NCBI RefSeq assembly: GCF_014287585.1
Contig: NZ_JACOOJ010000029.1
Location: forward strand, 1-64,000
Source of the DNA: Parabacteroides hominis
GTDB taxonomy: Bacteria > Bacteroidota > Bacteroidia > Bacteroidales > Tannerellaceae
DNA length: 64,000 nt
Direction of reading: 5' to 3'
The notes beneath the pieces are model-generated. The model was not told the origin of the DNA. It ran no database searches and saw only the letters and a list, made by a program, of their open reading frames with translations. This document shows, piece after piece, positions 43,084-52,608 of this stretch (positions within the stretch are counted from its first letter, which is position 1; the number at the start of each line of letters is the position of its first letter). A program made the translations under genes and the position numbers.

Positions 43084-43956
43084 ATGAATATAGATCAACA
43101 GACATACGATGCTCTCCTGCGATTTCAGCGTAATGAAATCACGGAGAGCATTGTTTATACAAAGCTGGCGGCAATCGAGAAAGATCCGGATAACAAGAAT
43201 GTGCTGCTCCGTATTTCTGCCGATGAAAAAGGACATTACGGTATCCTGAAGAAATATACCGGACGGGATGTAGCACCTTACAAATGGAGAGTACTTAAAT
43301 ATTATCTTCTGGCCCGTATATTAGGCATTACTTTCGCCATCAAGCTAATGGAAGGCAGTGAAGAAGGTGCAAAAAACGGCTATGCTGCTTATAAAGACTA
43401 TCCGGACTTGCTTCAGATTGCCAAAGACGAAGACGAGCATGAAGATAAACTCATTGCCCTGATCAACGAGGAAAGGCTCGAATATATGGGTTCCGTCGTG
43501 TTAGGTTTGAATGACGCTTTGGTTGAGTTCACGGGAGCCTTAGCCGGCTTCACACTTGCATTGAGCGACTCGAAATTAATAGCTTTAACGGGGAGCATCA
43601 CAGGTATTGCCGCCGCGCTCTCGATGGCTTCGTCTGAATATCTCTCCACAAAATCGGAAGGCGGAGAAGGGAAACATCCGGTAAAAGCATCTGTCTACAC
43701 GGGTATAGCTTATATTTTTACTGTCGTTGCATTGGTAGCACCCTTTATCTTTATCAGCAATGTATTGGCAGCATTAGGTCTCATGTTGCTTTCCGCCTTA
43801 TTGATCATTGCCTTATTCAATTACTACTATTCAGTAGCCAGAAGCGAAAGTTTCCGCAAACGATTCACGGAAATGGCCGTTTTGAGTTTCAGCGTTGCCG
43901 CTCTAAGTTTCCTGATCGGTTATGCGCTGAAAGAGTTTACAGGGATAGATGTATAG
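43084..43956 (+). CDS. Rubrerythrin-VIT1 fusion iron/manganese transporter
   Basis: A 290-residue fusion. Residues 1-130 form a ferritin-like four-helix domain whose metal ligands are visible in FQRNEITES, SADEKGHYG and AKDEDEHEDK. Residues 135-290 are a VIT1/CCC1-type membrane domain (VVLGLNDALVEFTGALAGF, then ALSMASSEYLSTKSEG) with about five helices. Such Er-VIT proteins export iron or manganese and protect against metal and peroxide stress. Only 10 bases separate it from argS, so it is likely transcribed with it. Confidence 0.88.
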   Translation: MNIDQQTYDALLRFQRNEITESIVYTKLAAIEKDPDNKNVLLRISADEKGHYGILKKYTGRDVAPYKWRVLKYYLLARILGITFAIKLMEGSEEGAKNGYAAYKDYPDLLQIAKDEDEHEDKLIALINEERLEYMGSVVLGLNDALVEFTGALAGFTLALSDSKLIALTGSITGIAAALSMASSEYLSTKSEGGEGKHPVKASVYTGIAYIFTVVALVAPFIFISNVLAALGLMLLSALLIIALFNYYYSVARSESFRKRFTEMAVLSFSVAALSFLIGYALKEFTGIDV

Positions 43957-44016
43957 ACCATGATCCAGTGTAGCCAGAAGCATAGGATAATGACCAATAT
44001 GCCAATAATAAGAAGA

Positions 44017-44310
44017 TTTGAACCACAAATAATGATTTATCAGTGAGCTAACAGACAAAGCTGCGCCTTATGCCGCAGGCTCTCTTTTGCCGTCTGCTTC
44101 AGCAGACGGCAAAAGAGAGCCTGGAGGCTAAGCCTCTTCCCTTGTGGGCTTTAGCCCCTTTATGGATTATATTTAAAGGGGTTAAAAACCACATAGGAAC
44201 CAGCAAAGCCGGAACAATCATCTATCCGTCTGCTGAAGCAGACGGCAAAAGAGAGCCTACGGCACGCCATCCATATTATACACCGGTAAATCATCATTTC
44301 TGGTTCAAAT
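44017..44310 (+). repeat. Composite repeat copy B, module M1
   Basis: Ends are inverted repeats (TTTGAACCACAAATAATG at 44017 and CATTTCTGGTTCAAA near 44296-44309). Inside, 44078-44121 is a perfect 21-bp hairpin (GGCTCTCTTTTGCCG...), and CCGTCTGCTGAAGCAGACGG recurs at 44226-44245. Non-coding. Opposite orientation to the copy at 15847-16090. Confidence 0.85.
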
Positions 44311-44322
44311 CTGCCAAGATAT

Positions 44323-44469
44323 GAGTCTGATAGACGCAAATATAATTTTGACGCGGATTTCGCGAATAACGCGGATAAGAAATATGTATCAGGTGTTTAA
44401 TCCGCGTTATCCGCGAAATCCGCGTCAAAAAATCCTGTTTATTTATTTTAATCTGCGTCTATCAGACTC
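44323..44469. repeat. Composite repeat copy B, module M2 (147-bp nested palindrome)
   Basis: Same length and order as 16103-16249 with 145 of 147 positions identical by eye. The two differences (C and G at the inner right arm) improve pairing with the left arm in this copy. Confidence 0.9.
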
Positions 44470-44892
44470 AAACCTCGTATGTGAAGTTGTTCCTATAGAT
44501 GCCTGTCGCTTCCTGAAAAGACAGGCATCGGTTGCCGGATAGATGCCTACCTTTTTACTGCTACCCTATAGGCTTTTCCCGGATAGGCTAAAGGCTGTAT
44601 TTTTTAGCCTATAACCTGTATTTTATGGGACAGGAACCAATCAGATCCCTTATATGACAAAACTAAAAAACAGGGTTCACGGCGGTAAAAGACTAATGGA
44701 CAGCAATTTGTTGTGAAGGCTGTGAAACCTGTGAAACCTGTTTACGATCAGACAATCCTATCGATCGATCCCGTCTTTTTTTATCTTGCATTCACAGGGT
44801 TCACAGCAACGTGCTGATCTACAGAGTCTCCCGAACAGTGTGAACCCTAATTAAATAAAATAACCAGAGGGTATTTAGAGGATAATCTAAGA
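44470..44892 (+). repeat. Composite repeat copy B, module M3
   Basis: Matches 16250-16629 in the same orientation, with about 43 extra bases near 44507-44550 that look like a local duplication of the GATGCCTG area. Non-coding. Confidence 0.85.
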
Positions 44893-44895
44893 ATA

Positions 44896-45187
44896 TTTGA
44901 ACCACAAATAATGATTTATCAGTGAGCTAACAGACAAAGCTGCGCCTTATGCCGCAGACTCTCTTTTGCCGTCTGCTTTAGCAGACGGTTTAAAAGGCCT
45001 GGAGGCTAAGCCTCTTCCCTTGTGGGCTTTAGCCCCTTTATGGATTATATTTAAAGGGGTTAAAACCCACATAGGAACCGGCAAAGCCGGAACAATCATC
45101 TGTCCGTCTGCTGAAGCAGACGGCAAAAGAGAGCCTACGGCACGCCTCCATATTATACACCGGTAAATCATTATTTATGTTTCAAAT
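44896..45187 (+). repeat. Module M1, copy C
   Basis: A further M1 directly after M3-B, same orientation as M1-B, giving the order M1-M2-M3-M1. Arms CCGTCTGCT(TT)AGCAGACGG and CCGTCTGCTGAAGCAGACGG, ends TTTGAACCACAAATAATG and CATTATTTATGTTTCAAA. Confidence 0.85.
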
Positions 45188-45581
45188 CTGCCAAAAGGCG
45201 ACTACTATGATAGATTTGAAAAACAACTATCATACTATCATGTTTCTTGTGTGAAGATTGAATATCATAAATCAGCTGTTTAACCATCATTTTAGCCGTT
45301 TTACCCGAAATAGAAGCACTCAGAAAGTGTTAAAAACAGACTGTTTTCCGGAAAGCATAAGGCTTTTTTGCCGGAACACGTTACTTTTTTAACAAAAAGA
45401 CGTTAGATCTTCTCCCTGAAATACCCGTATCAGAGCCTTTTACACCTCCATCTGACGGATATCGACACCCGGGTCTGCAGGTGGCCGACATCCGGGTCTC
45501 AATAAAAATATGTAGTTATTCTTATGAAAATAAGCTATATAGAACGCGTAAAAAAGATACTGTCTTTATGTAAGTCTTTTG
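45188..45581. other. Intergenic region downstream of topA
   Basis: No gene seen. Contains a possible hairpin TTCCGG...CCGGAA (about 45339-45375) and a direct repeat CGACA(C/T)CCGGGTCT at 45463-45476 and 45486-45499. No standard T-run terminator for topA was recognised. Confidence 0.4.
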
Positions 45582-47930
45582 TCAGGCTTTCTTTTTACGC
45601 GTCGTCTTCTTTGCGCTTGCCGGTTTTTCACCTGCTTCGGCTATGATCTTTTTGCAATCTTCCAGCGTCAAGGTTGCCGGATCGGTTACCGTCTTCGGAA
45701 TACGATAGTTTGCTTTCTGATAAGAAATATAGGGGCCGAAGCGGCCTTTCAGTATTTCCATCTCCGGATCCTCTTCGAACTTCTTGATAAAACGTTGTTC
45801 GTCTTTCTCCCTTTTCCCTTCGATCAAAGCGATTGCTTCCTCAGCCGTGATCGTCAGCGGATTCAAGTCTTTCGGGATAGAGACGAATTTACCGTCATGA
45901 CGGATAAACGGCCCGAAACGACCGACAGCGGCCACCATCACCTTACCCTCATATTCACCGACCGTACGGGGAAGGTCGAAAAGTTTCAAAGCCTCTTCCA
46001 ATGTGATCGTATCGATAGACTGGCCTTTCATCAGAGAGGCGAACTGAGGTTTCGGCGCCTCTTTGTCGTCGGCATGTGAAACCCCGATCTGAACGACAGG
46101 GCCGTAACGGCCGATCTTCACAAACACCGGATTGCCACTCTTCGGGTCGACACCGAGTTGACGCTCTCCTACTTTGTGTTCGGTCTTAACGGCAGCCGTA
46201 GCCTCTACGATCGGATGGAAAATCTTATAAAATTTATCGATAGCCTTCGTCCAGACCAATTCACCATCCGCCACCGAGTCGAATTCCTTTTCAACGCTGG
46301 CCGTAAAGTTATAATCCAACACATCGGGAAAATACTCCATCAGGAAATCGTTTACCACCGTACCGATATCGGTCGGCATCAGTTTATTGCGGTCGGCCCC
46401 GACGATCTCAGTCTTCTCCGTCTCCTTGATTTTTCCTTTGGACAGCGAAACGACCGTGTAAGTACGTTCCGTGCCTTCCTTATCCCCTTTCACCACATAT
46501 TCGCGATTCTGGATCGTCTGGATAGTCGGTGCATAGGTAGACGGACGTCCGATACCTAATTCTTCCAGGCGGCGAACCAGGCTGGCTTCCGTATAGCGCG
46601 GAGGACGCTGCGTGAAACGTTCTGTCGCCACGATATCTTTCAAAGACAAAACCTCATGAAGTTTTACCGGAGGAAGCAGGCCGTTTTCCTGTTCTTTCTC
46701 CACATCGTCGTCATTGCTTTCCATGTAAACCTGAAGGAAACCTTCGAAACTGATCACTTCGCCGACAGCAACAAAACGTTCTGTCTGCCCGCTGACACCG
46801 ACCGAGATAGTCGTGCGTTCCAATTCGGCATCCGCCATCTGGCAAGCGATCGTACGTTTACGGATCAGTTCATACAACTTCTTTTCCTGCGGAGAGCTTC
46901 CCGCCTCCACATTACTGATATAAGTCGGGCGAATCGCTTCGTGCGCTTCCTGTGCCCCCTTGCTCTTGGTATGATATTGGCGGAACTTATAATATTTCTC
47001 ACCGTATGTCTCGAAAATAGCCTCTTTTGCCGTGCCTAATGCCAGGTCGCTCAAGTTCACGGAGTCGGTACGCATATAAGTGACCAACCCGGATTCATAT
47101 AAACGCTGTGCGATCATCATCGTCTGCGAAACGGAGTACCCTAACTTACGGGCAGCTTCCTGCTGCAAAGTGGAAGTCGTAAAAGGAGGGGCAGGCGATT
47201 TCTTCACCGGTTTCGTCGTGATATCGTTAATCGTAAACGAAGCATTCTTGCAGGATTCCAGGAAGGTTTCCACCTCTTTCTTATCCTTCAGGCGGCGATT
47301 CAGCTCGGCTTTCAACACCGTCGTACCGTCAGGCAGGATAAAATTGGCGATCACACGGAAAGCCGCTTCACTTACAAACTCATTGATCTCCCGCTCCCGT
47401 TCCACAATCAGACGGACAGCGACCGACTGCACACGCCCTGCCGATAAAGCAGGTTTTACCTTACGCCACAAGATCGGCGAAAGTTCGAACCCCACGATAC
47501 GGTCCAGCACACGGCGCGCCTGCTGGGCGTTCACCAGGTTGATATTGATATCGCGTGGCGTTTCAATAGCATGCAGAATGGCATTCTTGGTAATTTCATG
47601 AAAGACGATACGTTTGGTATTTTCGGGTTTCAGGCCCAGCACTTCATACAGATGCCAGGATATTGCTTCTCCCTCACGGTCCTCATCGGAAGCGAGCCAT
47701 ACCTGTTCGGCAGACTTGGCTGCGGACTTCAGTTCGCTGACCAGCTTCTTCTTATCGGCGGGTACCACGTACTGGGGAGCGTAGTCGTGTTCAACATCGA
47801 CACCAAACTCTTTCGTCTTCAGATCGCGGATATGACCATAGCTCGACATAACCTTATACTCTTTTCCGAGGAACTTTTCAATGGTTTTTGCCTTAGCGGG
47901 TGACTCCACTATTACCAGATTCTTTTGCAT
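45582..47930 (-). CDS. topA: DNA topoisomerase I (type IA)
   Basis: Relaxes negative supercoils. The 782-residue enzyme has the TOPRIM domain (NLVIVESPAKAKTIEKFLG, then ASDEDREGEAISWHL), the strand-passage domains, and the active-site Tyr in GLVTYMRTDSVNLS. The C-terminus has three TopoI C-terminal repeats (GRYGPVVQIG, GRFGPFIRH, GRFGPYISY) in place of Cys4 zinc fingers, and a basic tail (KKTTRKKKA). Its promoter is at 47961-47968. Confidence 0.97.
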   Translation of the reverse strand: MQKNLVIVESPAKAKTIEKFLGKEYKVMSSYGHIRDLKTKEFGVDVEHDYAPQYVVPADKKKLVSELKSAAKSAEQVWLASDEDREGEAISWHLYEVLGLKPENTKRIVFHEITKNAILHAIETPRDININLVNAQQARRVLDRIVGFELSPILWRKVKPALSAGRVQSVAVRLIVEREREINEFVSEAAFRVIANFILPDGTTVLKAELNRRLKDKKEVETFLESCKNASFTINDITTKPVKKSPAPPFTTSTLQQEAARKLGYSVSQTMMIAQRLYESGLVTYMRTDSVNLSDLALGTAKEAIFETYGEKYYKFRQYHTKSKGAQEAHEAIRPTYISNVEAGSSPQEKKLYELIRKRTIACQMADAELERTTISVGVSGQTERFVAVGEVISFEGFLQVYMESNDDDVEKEQENGLLPPVKLHEVLSLKDIVATERFTQRPPRYTEASLVRRLEELGIGRPSTYAPTIQTIQNREYVVKGDKEGTERTYTVVSLSKGKIKETEKTEIVGADRNKLMPTDIGTVVNDFLMEYFPDVLDYNFTASVEKEFDSVADGELVWTKAIDKFYKIFHPIVEATAAVKTEHKVGERQLGVDPKSGNPVFVKIGRYGPVVQIGVSHADDKEAPKPQFASLMKGQSIDTITLEEALKLFDLPRTVGEYEGKVMVAAVGRFGPFIRHDGKFVSIPKDLNPLTITAEEAIALIEGKREKDEQRFIKKFEEDPEMEILKGRFGPYISYQKANYRIPKTVTDPATLTLEDCKKIIAEAGEKPASAKKTTRKKKA

Positions 47931-47960
47931 AATAACGTCTTATCTTTTTGAAATCGGGTG

Positions 47961-47968
47961 CAAACTTA
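47961..47968 (-). promoter_or_regulatory. -7 element of topA
   Basis: TAAGTTTG on the minus strand, 30 bases before the start codon. Confidence 0.5.
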
Positions 47969-48100
47969 CACAAATAATCAACGTAACCGTATATTAGCCA
48001 CAAAAAAACAGTTTTTTTAATCTGTATTATAACGGGATGTACGCCAAAGTCCAATGCGTGCGCCGAATTCTTTCATAGTCGGAAAAAATTCTATTTAATT

Positions 48101-50452
48101 TTAAATAAGAATCAAGCTACGTGCCAAAAGAGTCGTTATCTTGCCTTTAAGCATCGTCGCATTGATCGGTTTAGAGGTATAGGCATCGAAACCGCTGTGA
48201 AGTATCTTCTGCTCATCCTGTTCAAAAGCATAAGCGGTGACAGCAATGATCGGTACGACCGTAGACAGTTTACGTATCTGCTCCACCGCCTCATATCCAT
48301 TCATCACCGGCATATTTATATCCATCAGTATCAAATGCGGCTCGTGCTCCCTGAACATCTCCACGGCTTCCTGTCCGTTACGGGCATGAAGAAGCTGGTA
48401 GTCTTTCATGAGGATGGTCTCGAAAAGGCGGTAATTGCTATCCGTATCCTCCGCGATCAGGATCTTGAGTTTGCTTTGCTCCACAACCCTTCGTTCCGAG
48501 AGAAGCAAATTCTTTTCGGCCGCTTGCTGGGAAGGGTCGATCGATACCGGATTATAAGGTATCGTAAACCAGAACCTGGAGCCGGAACCTTCGACCGAGT
48601 CTACCCCGATACGTCCTCCCAGCTTATTTACGATCGTCTCGCAAATGGAAAGCCCCAAGCCCGTCCCTTGCTGGAAAGAGTTCAGCTTGATAAAACGTCC
48701 GAAGACCATCTCCTTCTTATCCTGGGGAATACCGCAACCCGTGTCCGTGACATAAAAATACAACATGCCATCCTGTTGCTCCCGGTATCCCAGGCTGATA
48801 CTTCCCTGCTCGGTAAACTTAACCGCATTGGTCAACATATTGATCAACACCTGCATCAAGCGGTTCTTCTCCGAATGGATATGGCAGAAAGGCAACGAGA
48901 TCTCGCAGATAATCTCGATAGGCTTATCTTTCACACGCAGGCGGAACGTTTGTTCCAACTCGTACATCATGTCATTCACGTTAAAATCGGTATAGATGAA
49001 TTCCAACGTGCCCGCCTCTATCTTAGAAATATCAAGGATATCATTGATCAATTGCAACAACAACGTATTATTATTCTCAATAATCGCCACATACTCTTGT
49101 TTTTCCTCTAACTTGTCAGTCGAGGAAAGGATATTCGAGAACCCGACGATGGCATTCAACGGAGTACGTATCTCATGGCTCATATTCGCCAGGAACGCGG
49201 ATTTCAAGCGATTGCTTTCTTCCGCACGATTTTTAGCAGAAAGCAATTCAAGTTCCATTTTCTTGCGCCGCGTGATAACCACCGACGAACCCACCAATGT
49301 CAACGGACGCCCGATCTCGTCGCGGGCATCTATGGTAGCTTGCGCCTCCACCCATTCAAAGTTCGTATGGTTATCCTCCCTGTACAAGACTCGATATTCC
49401 TCACGCACCTTCTTGACATTCCCTTGAATAAGATTCGCGTAAGCCTGCTCCACACGCTGGCGGTCGTCTTTGTGTATCTTGGAGAAATAGTCTCTTTCCG
49501 GAACAGATAACGCCTCCTCTACATTTTGAGGCTCCTCGGATTGGATCTCAAGCGGACGCTTCACGTCGCAAAGGATCGTATGCCGGACCAAATCCCACTT
49601 CCACGGAACGATATTGGCGACATCCAAAGCCATAGCCAGCTTATGGTTGATAGACTCTACCAATGCTTGGGTATTATGCAGCTTGGTGGTCTCAATCGCA
49701 TATACGTCCACTACATCCGGCTCGGAAGCCGGCGTCACCTTAAATTCATAATAACTGTTATTCGCCTTCAAATGGTACTCGAAGGAATAAGGCTTATTGC
49801 AACGCAACACCTCCTGATACATCTTCAAATACTCATCAAAGCCCGGATCCGACGAATTGCCCTGGCTGCCTACCGGATTTCGCTGTCCCAATAAGGAATT
49901 TGAGTAAAGCGCATTCGCGTCTTCAACCACATAACCAGTCACATTCCCTTTCTCGTCTTTCAGCAACCGGTGCTTGAAATAAGCGATAGGCATATTATTG
50001 AATAACATCTTATATTTGCCGAACAAGGCCATCTCTTTTTTGCGATGCTTAGTGCTGTTCCAATAGAAGAAAACGAGAACGGCCGAAATAGAGAAAAGCA
50101 ATATGCCCCAGTATTGCTCCAGGAACGTCGGCGGAGCGAACAGATAGACAGCATCGTCTGGATAACGCGAATCGGGGATGCCCGACATCTGGAGAACGTT
50201 GTAGCACAGCCACGTTTCCGCAGGCCCCACATTAATCCACGGGATATCTGTCGGTTTGCGGCCTTTCAGCACCTCCTCGACGACCTGCCCCATGGTACGC
50301 CCCAAGTCCTTGCCTAAATAGAAACAACCGCCCGCCATTTCTCCCGAATGGATATTCACATCCATCAACGAGAAAATAGGATTCGAGGCAAGCCCGGTCA
50401 TTATCTTATAATTATTGGCATATATATAGCTGTTCCCCAATTGCTCATTCAC
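48101..50452 (-). pseudogene. Hybrid histidine kinase, 3' part (kinase and receiver) of a frameshifted gene
   Basis: Codes for 783 residues from GTG 50452. It begins inside a periplasmic ABC-substrate-binding-like domain (residues 1 to about 105), then has a membrane helix (about 112-130), two PAS-type domains, HisKA (FLANMSHEIRTPLNAIVGFS), HATPase (GTGLGLSICETIV) and a receiver domain (LILMDINMPVMNGYEA). It lacks a signal peptide because the sensor domain starts in the other frame upstream. The two frames overlap in GTGA (50449-50452). Either a single frameshift has split one gene, or the two pieces are translationally coupled; the fold crossing the junction favours the frameshift. A sequencing error is also possible. 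Confidence 0.75.
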
Positions 50453-51213
50453 CTGGATCCATGAATAAAATAAAGGATTCCCGTGGTATGATCGTAGGAA
50501 CGGATCGAATCGAGCACCTGGTCCATCGTAAAAGAACCGTTAGTCAAATGGCTCACTTTTATATCGGGGAATTTACGAGTCACCACCTCTTCCACCTCAT
50601 GCCTCACTTGGGCGCATACATAACGCCGATCCGAGATCAAAACCAGCCGTTCCATTTCCGGCAATAATTCTTTCATGGTCTTCACGGTTTGCTCCACATA
50701 GATAGGACACTTAACGATCGTCAGGTTCATGCCTTTCACCGCCTCTGCCAAAGGTTCCTCCTTTTGGGGATCAAGGTCTTGTTTAGAAATACAAGCCTCA
50801 ATGCTACTGACATTGTCATTATCGGCACACAATACCACAGGTATGTCGCGCCAACGCCCCTCCAGTTCCTCCCGGAAAAGGATAAAGGCCGAGTTTCCCA
50901 ACAACACGATGGCATTAGGTTCCTCTTCATCATAAGGCTCAAGGATACGTCTTTTTCTTGCATCAACATCCTCCTGGGAATTAAATAATTGCATATTCAG
51001 GGGCTGAGTCGTCACCTTTACTGACCGGCCAACCTCACCCAAATGGTCAATAATACCATTATATGCGGCATTGAACCAGATATAACTCTCCGTATATCCG
51101 TTTATCACCAAAACCCTATCTTCATCATTCTCTCCAGCGAAAGATAATTGAACATAAAATAAAAAAAACAAGAACAAGCAGAACAGCTTGTTCATTACCC
51201 GAAAACTCCCCAT
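50449..51213 (-). pseudogene. Hybrid histidine kinase, 5' part (sensor domain) of a frameshifted gene
   Basis: Codes for 254 residues: a signal peptide (LFCLFLFFLFYVQLSFAG) and the first lobe of an ABC-type substrate-binding sensor domain (VLVINGYTESYIWFNAAYNG). It ends abnormally at TTGILYFIHGSR. The second frame, read backward past its GTG, gives LFYSWIQVNEQLG, which continues this domain naturally, so the break lies in the short T-rich stretch near 50464-50475. The unbroken protein would have about 1030 residues and sense a periplasmic ligand. Confidence 0.75.
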
Positions 51214-51340
51214 AACAATTTTAATTTCAAGGATTAGACCCTATCCGGTACAAATTACGTCATTCTTTTTAACACTGGCAAGAATTCCAACGAAAAAGGA
51301 ATAAGCAAATGTAAAATCGCCCAGTCCCGGTTTTATTTTT

Positions 51341-51348
51341 TATCTTTG
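51341..51348 (+). promoter_or_regulatory. -7 element of the TPR protein gene
   Basis: TATCTTTG, 39 bases before the ATG at 51388. Confidence 0.6.
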
Positions 51349-51387
51349 CCGGACAGCATCCATAATTATTACCTCATAATTCTTAAA

Positions 51388-51651
51388 ATGGAAACTATTA
51401 AACAACTCATTACCGACGGCAGGACAGACGAAGCCATCCGCTTACTGGACGATTATATAGAAAAAAACGTTTCGTCCGATGAAGCGTACTACTTACGTGG
51501 CAATGCCTACCGTAAACAAGGGGATATCCGGCAAGCCCTCAACAACTATCTTACGGCGATGGACCTGAACCCCGACAGCCCCGCACACATCGCCCACGAC
51601 CAACTGATCTCGATCATGAACTTCTATAATAAGGATATGTTCAACCAATAA
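51388..51651 (+). CDS. Small TPR-repeat protein
   Basis: An 87-residue cytosolic protein made of about two tetratricopeptide units (GRTDEAIRLLDDYIEKNVSS and DEAYYLRGNAYRKQGDIRQA). TPR helices bind other proteins; the partner is unknown. A frame from TTG 51346 is rejected because the promoter overlaps it. Confidence 0.8.
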   Translation: METIKQLITDGRTDEAIRLLDDYIEKNVSSDEAYYLRGNAYRKQGDIRQALNNYLTAMDLNPDSPAHIAHDQLISIMNFYNKDMFNQ

Positions 51652-51652
51652 A

Positions 51653-51690
51653 AAAGGCTGCATCTATCACAGACACAGCCTTTCGATTTT
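51653..51690. terminator. Bidirectional terminator between TPR gene and nagB
   Basis: Stem AAAGGCTG / CAGCCTTT, T run on the minus strand and TTTCGATTTT on the plus strand; genes on both sides converge. Confidence 0.75.
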
Positions 51691-51720
51691 AAATCAAAAC
51701 TATTATGAATAATAAAAAAA

Positions 51721-52533
51721 TCACTTCAATAAAGAACAAGGACAAAGATTGTCTTTCTCTATATCTTTGAAATAGTTGTATGTACCGACTTTAAGATCTG
51801 CGCAAGCAGCCTCGTCGGCAACAATAATGCCTTTCGGATGCATCTGCAAAGCCGTGATAGTCCACATCTGGTTTACCGCGCCTTCAACAGCCTGCTGCAA
51901 AGCACGGGCTTTGTTGTGACCGTTCACCATGATCAGCACCTCTTTCGCATCCAGCACCGTAGCAACGCCAACCGTAACGGAAGTCTTCGGAACCTTGTTG
52001 ACATCGTTGTCGAAGAAACGGGAGTTTGCGATGATCGTGTCGGTAGTCAAAGACTTGACACGGGTACGGGAAGACAAAGAAGAACCCGGTTCGTTGAAAG
52101 CGATATGCCCGTCAGGACCGATACCGCCCAGGAACAGGTCCACGCCACCGACAGCTTTCATCTTTGCTTCGTAAGCAGCACATTCGGCTTCCAGATCTTC
52201 TGCGTTTCCATTCAGGATGTTCACATTCTCCGGCTTGATATCGATATGGCTGAAGAAGTTGTTCCACATGAAAGAATGATAGCTTTCAGGATGGTCTTTC
52301 GGCAAACCTACATATTCGTCCATGTTGAAAGTTATGATATTCTGGAAAGAGATCACACCTTGTTTGTTCAGTTCGATCAGATTCTTGTACATGCCCAGAG
52401 GAGAAGAGCCGGTAGGCAAGCCCAATACAAATGGTTTCTCTGCTGTCGGATTCGCTTTCTTAATCTTGGCAGCCACATAATTAGCAGCCCACTTTGAGAG
52501 TTGCTCGTAATTAGGTTCAATAATTAGTCTCAT
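51721..52533 (-). CDS. nagB: Glucosamine-6-phosphate deaminase
   Basis: Converts glucosamine-6-phosphate to fructose-6-phosphate and ammonia, the last step of amino-sugar use. The 270-residue enzyme shows [39 protein letters not shown] and the signature [20 protein letters not shown]. It stands alone here, with a terminator at its 3' end. Confidence 0.97.
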   Translation of the reverse strand: MRLIIEPNYEQLSKWAANYVAAKIKKANPTAEKPFVLGLPTGSSPLGMYKNLIELNKQGVISFQNIITFNMDEYVGLPKDHPESYHSFMWNNFFSHIDIKPENVNILNGNAEDLEAECAAYEAKMKAVGGVDLFLGGIGPDGHIAFNEPGSSLSSRTRVKSLTTDTIIANSRFFDNDVNKVPKTSVTVGVATVLDAKEVLIMVNGHNKARALQQAVEGAVNQMWTITALQMHPKGIIVADEAACADLKVGTYNYFKDIEKDNLCPCSLLK

Positions 52534-52608
52534 ACGCTTTTTTTTAATTTAGTTCTTTCGTTCCTAAAAGTAATATCTTTATTCTTTCCGACCAAGAATT
52601 TTCCATTC

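Noticed and set aside
44070..44542. Short ORFs within the composite repeats (also at 16101-16307 and 44966-45166)
   Set aside because: They are translations of palindromic repeat DNA, and their frames are not kept between copies.
50449..50480. Programmed -1 frameshift in the histidine kinase
   Set aside because: The site is TAT TTT ATT and does not fit X XXY YYZ; no downstream pseudoknot was apparent. Simple mutation, error or coupling is likelier.
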